From JANMAT01 sp031359995 (GTDB lineage Bacteria > Actinomycetota > Acidimicrobiia > Acidimicrobiales > Ilumatobacteraceae), in contig JANMAT010000191.1 of assembly GCA_031359995.1 (NCBI GenBank), forward strand, positions 1-42,958: a DNA stretch of 42,958 bases, read 5' to 3'. The notes below the pieces were generated by a model, which ran no database searches, was not told where the DNA came from, and saw only the letters and a program-made list of their open reading frames with translations. Below are positions 18,249 to 29,177 of this stretch, in pieces. The position numbers were made by a program, and so were the translations under genes. The stretch's first letter is position 1. Every line of letters begins with the position of its first letter.

Positions 18249-18781
18249 CGGATGGCCAGCTCGGCCAGGGCGGTCACGGCCTGCTCGGCGGTGAGCTGGT
18301 CGACGTCGATCACGTGGTGGGCGGCGGCTCGGTACGCGCTCTCGCGTTCCACCGCCAGGCGCCGGATGGTGCCGGCCGGGTCACCGTCGAGCAGGGGCCG
18401 GGCCTCCGCCCGGCCGCTCAAGCGGTGCAGCAACGTCTCGGGCTGGGCCCGCAGCCACACGACCTCGGCCCGGGCGCGGGCGTGGGTCCGGTTGTCCTCG
18501 CGCAGCACGGCGCCGCCACCCGTGGCGATGACGGACGGGTCGTCGTCGTCGAGCAGATCGGCCAGCACGCGCGACTCCAGGTCGCGGAAGCCGACCTCGC
18601 CGTCGCGGGCGAACACCTCGCGCACGGTCAGACCGACGCGGGCCTCGATGGCGGTGTCGGCGTCGACGAACCGCCACCCGAGCCGTTCGGCGGCCCGGCG
18701 GCCCACCGTCGACTTCCCCACCGCCATCATGCCCACGAGCACCAGGTGCGGCCGCCCGACGTGGGCATCAGAGGGTGCCAC
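18245..18781 (-). CDS. aroK: Shikimate kinase
   Basis: Phosphorylates shikimate at O3. It has 178 residues with the P-loop GMMAVGKSTVGRRAA, the shikimate-binding Asp in VDADTAIE, the Arg of FRDLESRVL, the ATGGGAV glycine motif and the lid Arg in EARPLLDGDP. The GTG at 18781 is the start that keeps the first 11 residues and overlaps aroC by 14 nt; a GTG closer to the P-loop would also give a workable enzyme. The pair aroC-aroK is classical. Confidence 0.95.
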   Translation of the reverse strand: MAPSDAHVGRPHLVLVGMMAVGKSTVGRRAAERLGWRFVDADTAIEARVGLTVREVFARDGEVGFRDLESRVLADLLDDDDPSVIATGGGAVLREDNRTHARARAEVVWLRAQPETLLHRLSGRAEARPLLDGDPAGTIRRLAVERESAYRAAAHHVIDVDQLTAEQAVTALAELAIR

Positions 18782-19928
18782 GGAAGCTCTCGCAGTTCCG
18801 CACGAACTCGTCGAGCGAGTCGCCGCCGAACTTTCGCTGTGCTTCGGCCGCCAGCACCAGGGCCACCATCGTCTCGCCCACCACGCCCATGGCCGGCACC
18901 GCGGTCACGTCGGTGCGCTCCTTGAAGCTCACCGTCTCTTGCTTGGTGACGGTGTCGACGGTCTTGAGCGTGGGCCGGTTCAGGGTGGCCAGCGGCTTCA
19001 TGGCCGCCCGCACCACCACGAGCCCGCCGGTGGTCATGCCGCCCTCGGTACCGCCGGCCAGGGTGGATTCGCGCCGGTACGAGTGGGTGGCTACGTCCCA
19101 GCTGATGGCGTCGTGGGCGTCGCTCCCCCGGCGGCCGGCGACCTCGAACCCGTCACCGATCTCCACGCCCTTCACGGCCTGGATCGAGAGCATGGCCTGG
19201 GCGATGAGGCCGTCGATCTTGCGGTCCCAGTGCACATGGCTGCCGAGGCCGACGGGCACGCCGTAGGCCAGCACCTCGACGATGCCGCCGAGGGAATCGC
19301 CGACCTTGGCCGCCGCCTCGATCTCGCCGATCATCGCCTCCTCGGCCGCCTTGTCGAAGCAGCGCACCGGGCTCTCGTCGACCGCGGTGAGGTCGGCGGG
19401 CAGGGGGCGCTCGGTGGCCTTCGTGCGGGCCGGCCCCATCTGCAGCACGTGCGACAGGATGTCGATGCCGATGGCGCTCAGCAGCTTCTTGGCCAGGCAG
19501 CCGGCGGCCACGCGGGCGGCCGTCTCGCGGGCCGAGGCCCGTTCGAGCACGTCGCGCGCGTCGGTGAACCCGTACTTCTGCATGCCGGCCAGGTCGGCGT
19601 GGCCGGGGCGCACCTGGGTGAGCGGGTCCTTCGTCTTCCCCGGCGCCGGCGACATCTCCTCGTGCCACTTGTCGGAGCGGAACCATTCGGAGTTCTTGAT
19701 CTCGATGGCGATGGGCGAGCCCAGGGTGCGCCCGTGGCGGATGCCACCGATGAGGGTGATCTCGTCCTGCTCGAAGCGCTGGCGGGGCCCCCGCCCGTAG
19801 CCGAGGCGGCGGCGGGTCATCTCGCCCTGCACCTCCTCGACCGTGATCGGCATGCCGGCCGGGAGGCCCTCGACGATGACGACGAGGGCCTGGCCGTGGG
19901 ACTCGCCGGCGGTGAGGTAGCGCAGCAT
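18768..19928 (-). CDS. aroC: Chorismate synthase
   Basis: Last step of the shikimate pathway, EPSP to chorismate with reduced FMN. It has 386 residues. MLRYLTAGESHGQAL is the family N-terminus and decides the ATG at 19928. RRLGYGRGPRQRFEQDE, RPGHADLAGMQKYGFTDARD, ARETAARVAAGC and GTEGGMTTG are the conserved FMN and substrate segments. The sequence upstream of the ATG has no strong Shine-Dalgarno and 20 nt separate it from the aroE stop, the widest gap within the aro block. Confidence 0.98.
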   Translation of the reverse strand: MLRYLTAGESHGQALVVIVEGLPAGMPITVEEVQGEMTRRRLGYGRGPRQRFEQDEITLIGGIRHGRTLGSPIAIEIKNSEWFRSDKWHEEMSPAPGKTKDPLTQVRPGHADLAGMQKYGFTDARDVLERASARETAARVAAGCLAKKLLSAIGIDILSHVLQMGPARTKATERPLPADLTAVDESPVRCFDKAAEEAMIGEIEAAAKVGDSLGGIVEVLAYGVPVGLGSHVHWDRKIDGLIAQAMLSIQAVKGVEIGDGFEVAGRRGSDAHDAISWDVATHSYRRESTLAGGTEGGMTTGGLVVVRAAMKPLATLNRPTLKTVDTVTKQETVSFKERTDVTAVPAMGVVGETMVALVLAAEAQRKFGGDSLDEFVRNCESFRGTL

Positions 19929-19948
19929 CCGACCAAGTCTACGAGGGG

Positions 19949-20827
19949 CTACTGCCGCTGTCCCAGGGCGGCACGCGCCGCGGCGTCCATGGCACCCAGC
20001 GGCGCCTCTCGCCCCGTCCACCGGGTGAACTGGCGAGCGGCCTGGTGCACGAGCATGCCCAGCCCATCGACCGGGGTGGCACCCGCCGCCCGGGCCGCGG
20101 CCAGCAACGGCGTCTCCAGCGGGTGGTACACCAGATCGGCCACGGCCTGGCCGGCGTGCAAGCCGGCCGGGTCGAAGGGCAGGCCGCCCGACGCGCCCAT
20201 GCCCACCGACGTGGCGTTGACGATCAGGTCAGCGGCGGCCAGGTCGGCGGCGGCGTCGCCCACCCGGCCTACGGCCCCGGCCAGGGCGGCCACCGCGATC
20301 GCGCGCTCGGGCGTGCGGTTGACCACGGCCAGGTCGGTCACGCCGGCCGCGGCCAGCGCGACGGCCACGGCCCGGGCCGCCCCGCCGGCGCCCACCAGCA
20401 CCACCCGACGGCCGGCCGGTTCCACGCCGGCCGCCCGCAAGCTGTCGACGAAGCCGGCGCCGTCGGTGTTGTCGCCCAGGAGGCGACCGTCGCCCAACGG
20501 CACGACGGTGTTGGCCGCTCCCAGCGCGGCGGCGGCCGGTGTCAGCTCGTCGACGGCAGCGGCCACGTCGAGCTTGTGGGGCATGGTCACCGACAGGCCG
20601 CCCAGGCCCAGGGTGCGCATGGCGTCGAGCGCCCGCGCCGCCTGCCCGGGCGCCACCTCGAAGGCCAGGTAGGCCCAGTCGAGGCCGAGGGCGGCGAAGG
20701 CGGCGTTGTGGATCGTGGGCGACATCGAGTGCCGCACGGGCGAGCCGATCACCGCGGCCAGCCGGGTGGTGCCGGTGAGGGGCAGCGCGCTCACCGGCCG
20801 CTCATCGGTCGCTCGTCGGTCGCTCAC
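19949..20827 (-). CDS. aroE: Shikimate dehydrogenase
   Basis: NADPH-dependent reduction of dehydroshikimate. The shikimate site is seen in GSPVRHSMSPTIHNAAF and the catalytic Lys in SVTMPHKLDVAAAVDE; LLGDNTDGAGF holds the Asp partner. The Rossmann loop is VLVGAGGAARAVAVAL with NRTPERA for NADP. Using the GTG at 20827 (overlapping the mltG stop as GTGA) it has 292 residues. A second GTG at 20794, directly before SALPLTGTTRLAAVIG, would give 281 residues and drop a low-complexity N-terminus encoded by 11-bp tandem repeats. Which start is used is open. Confidence 0.93.
   Translation of the reverse strand: MSDRRATDERPVSALPLTGTTRLAAVIGSPVRHSMSPTIHNAAFAALGLDWAYLAFEVAPGQAARALDAMRTLGLGGLSVTMPHKLDVAAAVDELTPAAAALGAANTVVPLGDGRLLGDNTDGAGFVDSLRAAGVEPAGRRVVLVGAGGAARAVAVALAAAGVTDLAVVNRTPERAIAVAALAGAVGRVGDAAADLAAADLIVNATSVGMGASGGLPFDPAGLHAGQAVADLVYHPLETPLLAAARAAGATPVDGLGMLVHQAARQFTRWTGREAPLGAMDAAARAALGQRQ
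20793..20825. repeat. Three 11-bp tandem repeats over the aroE start/mltG stop
   Basis: Units ACCGGCCGCTC, ATCGGTCGCTC and GTCGGTCGCTC follow each other on the plus strand. The unit is not a multiple of 3, so gain or loss of one unit changes the frame between the two candidate aroE GTG codons and the join with mltG. Confidence 0.75.
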
Positions 20828-21984
20828 CCGAGCAGCCCGGCGGCGCGGGCCTTGGCCACGTTCTTGTCGTGATCGGCCAGGTTGGTGGCGAACACGTGCT
20901 TGCCGCTCTTGTCGGCCAGCACGTAGTACAGCCACTTGCACGGGTCACCGGCGGCGCACTGGCTCGGGTCGGGGTTGGCCGCTGGGTGCAGCGCGGCCCT
21001 GATCGACGCCGCGCCCGGGTTGCTGATGGGCGTGGGCGGCAGGCCCTGGTGCAGGTAGGTGTTGTACGGCGTGTCGGTGTTGCGCAGCACGGCGAAGGGC
21101 GTCTTGGGGTCCTGCTGGTAGAGCAGGGTGGCGTCGATCTCCAAGGGCATGCTCTTGCTGAGGCGGTTCCAGATGACCGCCGCGATCTTGGCCCGGTCCT
21201 CTTCCACCTTCGCCTCCTTCTCGATGATCGAGGCGATGGTGAGGATCAGGTACGGCGTCCACCCCTCGTAGGGCGGCTTGTCGATGCCGAGCTGCGTGGC
21301 GACGCGGTCCATGCGGTCGGCCATGCGCTTGATGACCTGAGCCTCGGTCTCGTTGCCGGCCACCTGGTAGGTGTCGGGGAACAGCACGCCCTCCAGGCTC
21401 GCCACCTCGGCCGGCTTGAGCCGCGATGCGATGCCGTCACCGCTGTAGGCGGTGTCCTGGAAGGTGGCGACGTTCAGGCGCGTCACCTCGGTGGACAGGC
21501 GCTTGGCCATGTCGACGATGGTGAAGCCCTCGGGGAACGTGACGTTCTGGAACGTGAGCGCGGGCGGGGTGCGCAACACGCTCATGATGTTGCCCATGTT
21601 GTCCTTGGTGCGCACCGTGTAGTAGCCGGCCCGCAGTTCGAGCCCACCCTTGCGGGTCACGTACTCCTTGAAGACGCGGGCGTTGGTGATGATGCCCTGC
21701 GTCTGCAGGCGCGTGGCCACCGACTCGACGGTGTCGGTGGCGCTGACCGTGAAGTTCACCTTGGCGCCGGGATCACCGGGCGGGTTGATCTGGCGGATCG
21801 TCCACCAGCCCACGGCCCCCACCACGAGGATGAGCACCATGGCGGCACCGAACACGGTGATGCCGAGCACGCGGGTCAGCACGGCCGGCCGGCGGGGTCG
21901 TTCGGAGGCGACCTCGACCAGTTCGGTCGGGTCGTCCCACGGGTCGGGCGCCCAGTCCTGCACCACCTTGGTGCGACGGCTCAT
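20824..21984 (-). CDS. mltG: Endolytic peptidoglycan transglycosylase MltG (YceG-like)
   Basis: Membrane-bound lytic transglycosylase that cuts nascent glycan strands and sets their length. It has 386 residues: a cytoplasmic Pro/Asp/Arg-rich N-terminus, one membrane helix at about 38-60 (GITVFGAAMVLILVVGAVGW), a LysM-like segment (VNFTVSATDTVESVATRL), and the catalytic domain with IASIIEKEAKVEEDRAKIAA (catalytic Glu in the EKEA) and YNTYLHQGLPPTPISNPG. The ATG at 21984 overlaps the ruvX stop as ATGA and gives a short N-terminal tail. alaS-ruvX-mltG-aroE is a conserved actinobacterial order. Confidence 0.95.
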   Translation of the reverse strand: MSRRTKVVQDWAPDPWDDPTELVEVASERPRRPAVLTRVLGITVFGAAMVLILVVGAVGWWTIRQINPPGDPGAKVNFTVSATDTVESVATRLQTQGIITNARVFKEYVTRKGGLELRAGYYTVRTKDNMGNIMSVLRTPPALTFQNVTFPEGFTIVDMAKRLSTEVTRLNVATFQDTAYSGDGIASRLKPAEVASLEGVLFPDTYQVAGNETEAQVIKRMADRMDRVATQLGIDKPPYEGWTPYLILTIASIIEKEAKVEEDRAKIAAVIWNRLSKSMPLEIDATLLYQQDPKTPFAVLRNTDTPYNTYLHQGLPPTPISNPGAASIRAALHPAANPDPSQCAAGDPCKWLYYVLADKSGKHVFATNLADHDKNVAKARAAGLLG

Positions 21985-22441
21985 GCCCGCCGCCCGCCGG
22001 TCTGGTCGCGGCCACCGTCGAGCCACGCCTGCAGCATGACGGCGGCGGCCACCTTGTCGACCACCTTGCGGCGGGCGTCGGCGCGCATGCCCATCTCCCG
22101 CATCGGCCGTTCGGCCGACACGGTCGTGAACCGCTCGTCGTAGCTCACCACCGGCACGCCCACCACGCTAGCGATCACCTCGGTCTCGGCCAGGGCACGT
22201 TGCGCGGCGACGCCGACCGAACCGTCGAGCGACAGGGGCAGACCGACCACCACCGCTTCGGCCTCCTCCTCGTCCACCAGGGCCTTGATGGCCAGGTGGT
22301 CGCGGGCCACATCGCCTGAGCGGGCCAGCACGGTGAGGGGCGAGGCGATGGTGCCCGACCGGTCGGACACCGCCACGCCGATGCGCTTCGAGCCGAGGTC
22401 GAGCCCCAGCACACGCCGCCACGGCGCCGGTACCGCCTCGG

Positions 22442-22445
<4 letters not shown>
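21981..22445 (-). CDS. ruvX: RuvX/YqgF Holliday-junction resolvase family protein
   Basis: RNase H-fold nuclease that acts in 16S rRNA 5'-end processing and/or Holliday junction resolution. It has 154 residues. Key motifs are GLDLGSKRIGVAVSD with the first catalytic Asp, VVGLPLSLDGSVG, and SYDERFTTVSAE with the DER motif, followed by VVDKVAAAVMLQAWLD holding the last acidic residue. The GTG at 22445 overlaps the alaS stop as GTGA. Confidence 0.95.
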
Positions 22446-25057
<2,612 letters not shown>

Positions 25058-25066
25058 GATCGGGCC

Positions 25067-25072
25067 AGGTTA
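25067..25072 (-). promoter_or_regulatory. Candidate -10 box for alaS, near-leaderless
   Basis: TAACCT on the minus strand ends 9 nt before the alaS ATG, in the 55-nt gap after the DUF6167-like gene. With a start 6-8 nt downstream the leader would be 1-3 nt. There is no -35 consensus and no ribosome binding site. Confidence 0.35.
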
Positions 25073-25112
25073 CCGGGCCGAACCCTGCCGACGCCGGGCC
25101 GATCGGGGCAGG

Positions 25113-25499
25113 TCAGGCGCGGTGACGGTGGCGGTGCAGCCCGCGGCCTCTGGCCCGGGTGCCCGCCTCACGACGCCAGGCGTCGAGGTCGCGGACCTCG
25201 GCGTCGATCACCGGGCCGGTGGCCAGCAGGGGGTCGACGACCGGCACCTGGCCACCCACGACCGGATGGCCGTCGCGCCGGGCCCGCAACTCGTGCTCCT
25301 TGGCCACCATGGCCGCTTTGCCCTCGCGCACCGCGGCCACCACGGCCTGACGACGGCGCTCGACACCGTGCATGGTGCTACGGGCGACGTTGGTGGGCAT
25401 CAACTTCTCGGCCGCTCGCCGCACGCGGCGTCCGGCGGCCACGGCACCTGCGGCACCGGTGGCGGCACCGGCCACGAACCACGTGACCCGCTTGATCAT
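25113..25499 (-). CDS. DUF6167-like small membrane-associated protein
   Basis: 128 residues: a short hydrophobic N-terminal segment rich in Ala/Gly (VTWFVAGAATGAAGAVAAG, 5-23), then a basic stretch (RRVRRAAEKL), a helical middle with REGKAAMVAKEHELRARRDG, and a Gly/His/Arg-rich end. The place directly after a DUF948 gene and before alaS, and the F/W-AGAATG...REGMA-like pattern, fit the DUF6167 family of actinobacteria, whose function is unknown. The ATG overlaps the DUF948 stop as ATGA. The C-terminal PVVGGQVPVVDPLLATGPVI segment is not part of the family pattern I know. Confidence 0.75.
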   Translation of the reverse strand: MIKRVTWFVAGAATGAAGAVAAGRRVRRAAEKLMPTNVARSTMHGVERRRQAVVAAVREGKAAMVAKEHELRARRDGHPVVGGQVPVVDPLLATGPVIDAEVRDLDAWRREAGTRARGRGLHRHRHRA

Positions 25500-25906
25500 C
25501 GGCGTGCCTTTCTGCTCTGGGGGGTGGGCAGGGCCCGCTGGCCGTCGTCGGCCGGCGCGCCCCGCAGCCGACGGGCGGCGCGGCGGGTACCGGTGGCCAG
25601 GGCCACGGTCTTGATGAACGGGGCCGACAGCGCGGCGCGGGCCACGCGGCTCGCCCCTTCCACGTTGGCGCTGATGGCCTCGGCCGAGCCGAGCACCCGA
25701 TCGAAGCGGTCGAGGTCGCTGCGGGCCACCTCTACCGAGTCGCGCAGGTCGTGCAGCAGTGGGCGCGTCTCGGCCCGCAGCTCGGCCAGCTCGCGCTGCA
25801 CGGCCCGCAGGGCGTCGAGCACCCGCACCAGGGCCACGCACAGGGCGGCGAAGCCCAGCGCGCACAGCACGGTGGCGACGACGAGCGCGAGCTGGCCCGC
25901 GGTCAC
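25496..25906 (-). CDS. DUF948-type membrane protein
   Basis: 136 residues with one N-terminal membrane helix (about 4-28, LALVVATVLCALGFAALCVALVRV) and a coiled-coil-like segment with heptad leucines (LDALRAVQRELAELRAETRPLL and on to about 80). A second weakly hydrophobic, Ala-rich region (VARAALSAPFIKTVALATG) precedes a basic tail. This is the layout of DUF948 proteins, which are always found between rarA and alaS in actinobacteria; function unknown. It starts with GTG, overlapping the rarA stop as GTGA. Confidence 0.8.
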   Translation of the reverse strand: MTAGQLALVVATVLCALGFAALCVALVRVLDALRAVQRELAELRAETRPLLHDLRDSVEVARSDLDRFDRVLGSAEAISANVEGASRVARAALSAPFIKTVALATGTRRAARRLRGAPADDGQRALPTPQSRKARR

Positions 25907-27246
25907 ACGTCACCCCTGGGAGCGGGGTGGCTCGTTGCGTCGGCGGCCGAGGCCTTCAGCTCACGCATGCGCCTTGCGATCTCCTGCTCGCGCCCGTGGG
26001 AGGACGGTTCGTAGAACGTCTCGTCGACCCCCTCGGGCAGGTAGCGCTGGGCCGTCCAGCCGCGGGGGTCGTCATGAGGGTAGCCGTAGCCGGCACCATG
26101 CCCGAGCGAGCGGGCGCCCTTGTAGTGCGCGTCGCGCAACGGCATGGGCACCTCACCGCTCGGATGGGTCTGCACGTACGCCCGCGCGTTCCAGATGCCG
26201 AGGGCGGCCCGGTTGCTCTTGGGTGCCGTCGCCAGGTGGACGACGGCCTGGGCCAGGTTCAACTGGGCCTCGGGGAGGCCAACGAACTCGACGGCGCGGG
26301 CGGCGGCGTCGGCCACCAGCAGGCTCACCGGATCGGCCAGACCGACGTCTTCACTGGCGAGGATCACCAGCCGACGGGCGATGAAGCGGGCGTCCTCGCC
26401 CGCCTCCAACATGCGGGCCAGCCAGTACAGACCGGCGTCGGGATCGGAGCCGCGGATCGACTTGATGAACGCGCTCACGACGTCGTAGTGATCGTCACGC
26501 CCGTAGCGCAGGGCCCGGGTGCCGAGCGCATCCTCGGCGTCGGCCAGGGTGAGGTGCGGGTCCTGGCCCGGCCGGCGGTTGGCGGCCAGTGCCACGGCAA
26601 CCTCGAGCGCGATCAGCATCTGGCGCCCGTCGCCCGCGGCGCGGGTGGCGAGGTGCTCGATGGCGTCGGCGTCGGCGGTGGCCGCCTCGGCGTGCAGGCC
26701 GCGCTCGGCCAGCGCGGTCAGCTCGGCGGGGCCGAGCGGCTCCAGTCGGAACAGGCTCGAGCGCGACAGCAACGGCGGGTTCACTTCGAAGAACGGGTTC
26801 TCGGTGGTGGCCCCGATGAGCACGAGCAGCCCGTCCTCCACGCTCGGGAGGAGGGCGTCCTGCTGGGCCTTGTTGAAGCGGTGGATCTCGTCGAGGAACA
26901 GGATCGTGCCGGCGCCGTGCTGGCCGAGCCGCTGGGTGGCCCGCTCGATCACCTCGCGCACGTCCTTCACCGTGGCGGTGACCGCCGAGAGCTGCTCGAA
27001 CGTCTTCGACGCCCGCTCGGCGATCAGGCGGGCCAGCGTGGTCTTGCCCACCCCCGGCGGCCCCCACAGGATCACCGACGACAACCGGTCGGCCTCGACG
27101 AGCGCCCGTAGGGGCCGGCCGGCGCCGAGCAGGTGCTGTTGACCGAAGACCTCGTCGAGCGAGCCCGGCCGCAGGCGGGCCGCCAGCGGGGCGCGGCGGG
27201 CCAGGCGCTCCTCGACGGCGGCGCTGAACAGGTCCTCGGGCACCAT
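25903..27246 (-). CDS. rarA: Replication-associated recombination protein RarA (MgsA), AAA+ ATPase
   Basis: AAA+ ATPase of the clamp-loader clade that acts at stalled forks. From the ATG at 27246 it has 447 residues. Walker A is WGPPGVGKTTLA, Walker B ILFLDEIHRFNKAQQDALLP, sensor 1 IGATTENPFFEVN. The C-terminal tetramerisation part has IKSIRGSDPDAGLYWLARML and GYGYPHDDPRGW. Start choice is uncertain: no Shine-Dalgarno is seen, GTG at 27267 and GTG at 27243 are alternatives, and a TACCGT box lies 3 nt before the ATG (6 nt before the GTG at 27243). The gene heads the long minus-strand chain and diverges from the protease gene. Confidence 0.95.
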   Translation of the reverse strand: MVPEDLFSAAVEERLARRAPLAARLRPGSLDEVFGQQHLLGAGRPLRALVEADRLSSVILWGPPGVGKTTLARLIAERASKTFEQLSAVTATVKDVREVIERATQRLGQHGAGTILFLDEIHRFNKAQQDALLPSVEDGLLVLIGATTENPFFEVNPPLLSRSSLFRLEPLGPAELTALAERGLHAEAATADADAIEHLATRAAGDGRQMLIALEVAVALAANRRPGQDPHLTLADAEDALGTRALRYGRDDHYDVVSAFIKSIRGSDPDAGLYWLARMLEAGEDARFIARRLVILASEDVGLADPVSLLVADAAARAVEFVGLPEAQLNLAQAVVHLATAPKSNRAALGIWNARAYVQTHPSGEVPMPLRDAHYKGARSLGHGAGYGYPHDDPRGWTAQRYLPEGVDETFYEPSSHGREQEIARRMRELKASAADATSHPAPRGDV

Positions 27247-27379
27247 GCCACGGTAGGCGGTGACCACCGGAGGCGCCGTGGCACGAACGATCCGAGGCCC
27301 TCAGGAACTGGTCGACTTCGTCCAGCTCGTCCCACCAGGTGGACTAGGGTCGCCCCTCGGCGGGCGAACGCCACCGACC

Positions 27380-27387
27380 AAGGGGAG
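27380..27387 (+). promoter_or_regulatory. Ribosome binding site of the S8 protease
   Basis: AAGGGGAG, 8 nt before the ATG at 27396. It fixes the start. Further upstream, TAGGGT at 27345-27350 could be a -10 box; the CCACC/GGTGG inverted repeat at 27332-27342 lies just before it. No -35 box is visible. Confidence 0.6.
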
Positions 27388-27395
27388 CCTCACGC

Positions 27396-29108
27396 ATGTT
27401 CCGACCTCGACGTGCACCACTGGTGCTCGCAGCGACCGCGCTCGGCGCGGGCCTGCTGACCATTCCCAACCTGCCGGCGGCCACCGCCGCCAGCACGGCC
27501 ACCACCGAGCACACCTACGTGGTGCTCGCTGACACGCCGGCGGCCATCGCCGCCGCCGAGACCGCGGTGCAGGCGGCCGGCGGCACCGTGACCGGACGCA
27601 ACAGCGCCATCGGCATGATCAGCGCGACGTCGTCGAGCGACAGCTTCGCCGCCGAGGTGCGCGCCGTGGCCGGCGTGGCCGGTGTGGCCACCGACCGTGC
27701 CATCGGCAAGACGCCCAAGCGCCAGGACGATGCCACCGCCGACGTGGCCGCCGCCCGCGCCGAGGCCTCCTCGTCCGACCGTAGCAACGGTGACCACGGC
27801 GACCGCAAGGTCGAACCCTTCGCCGACAAGCAGTGGGACATGAAGATGATCGGCGCCACCGCCGACGGCTCGTACGCCGAGGAGCAGGGCAACCGCAAGG
27901 TCACCGTCGGCATCATCGACACCGGTGTCGACGGCACCCACCCCGACATCAAGCCGAACTTCAGCTACGAGCTGAGCCGCAACTTCACCACCGACCGCGT
28001 CGACCTCGGCGACGGTGCGGTGTGCGAGCACCCCGACGCGGGGTGCAAGGACCCCGCCGACGAGGACGACGACGGTCACGGCACCCACGTGGCCGGCACC
28101 ATCGGCGCGGCCCTCAACGGTCTCGGCATGGCCGGTGTGGCGCCCAAGATCACGTTGGTCAACATCCGCGCCGGCCAGGACTCGGGCTTCTTCCTGCTCG
28201 ACAGCACCGCCAATGCGCTGACCTATGCCGGCGATGCCGGTATCGACGTGGTGAACATGAGCTTCTTCGTGGACCCGTGGCTGTTCAACTGCCCGAACAA
28301 CCCGGCCGACAGCGCCGATGCCCGGGCCGAGCAGCGCACGATCATCGCCACCATGCAGCGAGCCCTGCGCTACGCCAAGTCGAAAGGCGTCACGCTCGTG
28401 GCCGCCCTCGGCAACTCGCACTACAACTACGACGACATCACCAAGATCACCGATGTCGTCAGCCCGGACTTCCCGTTCCAGACCACCTACGACCGTCCGG
28501 TGCAGGCCGACTGCCTGGACCTGCCGACGATGGGTGACGGCGTGATCGGCACCATCTCCGTGGGCCCGAGCAGGCGCAAGGCCGACTACTCCAACTGGAG
28601 CGTCACCTACGGCGAGGTCAGCGCCCCCGGCGGCTGGTTCCGTGACGGCCTCGGCACCCCGAGCTTCCGCACCAACGGGAACCTCATCCTGGCGCCCTAC
28701 CCGAAGAACGTGGCGTTGGCCAACGAGGACATCGACCCGGTCACGGGCGCCTCGTTGAACCCGGCGGTCCTGCGTGACTGCAAGGGCACCACCTGCGCCT
28801 ACTACCAGTACCTGCAAGGCACCTCCATGGCGTCGCCCCATGCCGCCGGCGTCGCGGCGCTCATCGTCAGCAAGTACGGCGAGGAGAACCGCAAGGGCAG
28901 CTTCGGCATGAACCCGGACAAGGTCGCCAAGATCCTGTTCAAGACGGCCACGAACGTGCCGTGCCCGGCCAACCCGGTCATCTCCTACACCGACGTGGGC
29001 CGCCCGGCCAGCTTCACCGCCACCTGCGTCGGTACGGCCGAGCAGAACAACATCTGGGGCAATGGCATCGTCAACGCCGAGGCCGCCGTCAGCGACCACG
29101 ACGACTGA
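27396..29108 (+). CDS. Secreted S8 family (subtilisin-like) serine protease
   Basis: 570 residues. A signal peptide is clear: MFRPRRAP, hydrophobic LVLAATALGAGLLTI, then cleavage probably after ATAAS near 33. Residues 38-105 look like an inhibitor I9 propeptide. A linker rich in Asp/Ala/Ser follows. The catalytic domain has D175 (VGIIDTGVDGTHPD), H228 (DGHGTHVAGT), the oxyanion Asn N340 (VAALGN) and S477 (GTSMASPHAAG). Cysteines at 210/217, 299/373, 461/467 and 523/544 could pair. The insert between His and Ser is long, which explains the size. It is likely exported and self-processed. It stands alone on the plus strand, between divergent rarA and a convergent nuclease-like gene; a hairpin at 29124 follows 15 nt after its stop. 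Confidence 0.95.
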   Translation: MFRPRRAPLVLAATALGAGLLTIPNLPAATAASTATTEHTYVVLADTPAAIAAAETAVQAAGGTVTGRNSAIGMISATSSSDSFAAEVRAVAGVAGVATDRAIGKTPKRQDDATADVAAARAEASSSDRSNGDHGDRKVEPFADKQWDMKMIGATADGSYAEEQGNRKVTVGIIDTGVDGTHPDIKPNFSYELSRNFTTDRVDLGDGAVCEHPDAGCKDPADEDDDGHGTHVAGTIGAALNGLGMAGVAPKITLVNIRAGQDSGFFLLDSTANALTYAGDAGIDVVNMSFFVDPWLFNCPNNPADSADARAEQRTIIATMQRALRYAKSKGVTLVAALGNSHYNYDDITKITDVVSPDFPFQTTYDRPVQADCLDLPTMGDGVIGTISVGPSRRKADYSNWSVTYGEVSAPGGWFRDGLGTPSFRTNGNLILAPYPKNVALANEDIDPVTGASLNPAVLRDCKGTTCAYYQYLQGTSMASPHAAGVAALIVSKYGEENRKGSFGMNPDKVAKILFKTATNVPCPANPVISYTDVGRPASFTATCVGTAEQNNIWGNGIVNAEAAVSDHDD

Positions 29109-29123
29109 CCCTCTGTCGTACGT

Positions 29124-29171
29124 GCGTTGGGTCGTTCGGGGCCGCTCCGGCGTTCCCGAACGACCCAACGC
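29124..29171. repeat. Palindromic repeat unit 1 (17-bp perfect arms)
   Basis: GCGTTGGGTCGTTCGGG (29124-29140) is exactly complementary to 29155-29171 around a 14-nt loop. It lies between the convergent stops of the protease (29108) and the DUF559 gene (29178), so it could end both transcripts, although no T-run follows. It is the first of four related units. Confidence 0.9.
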
Positions 29172-29177
29172 GACCGA

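Noticed and set aside
17427..20672. 1081-codon open frame on the plus strand
   Set aside because: Lies opposite aroB, aroK, aroC and aroE, each with intact motifs; low-complexity translation typical of antisense frames.
25058..25112. T-box riboswitch in front of alaS
   Set aside because: The gap is 55 nt, too short, and lacks the conserved T-box sequence; a near-leaderless promoter is a better fit.
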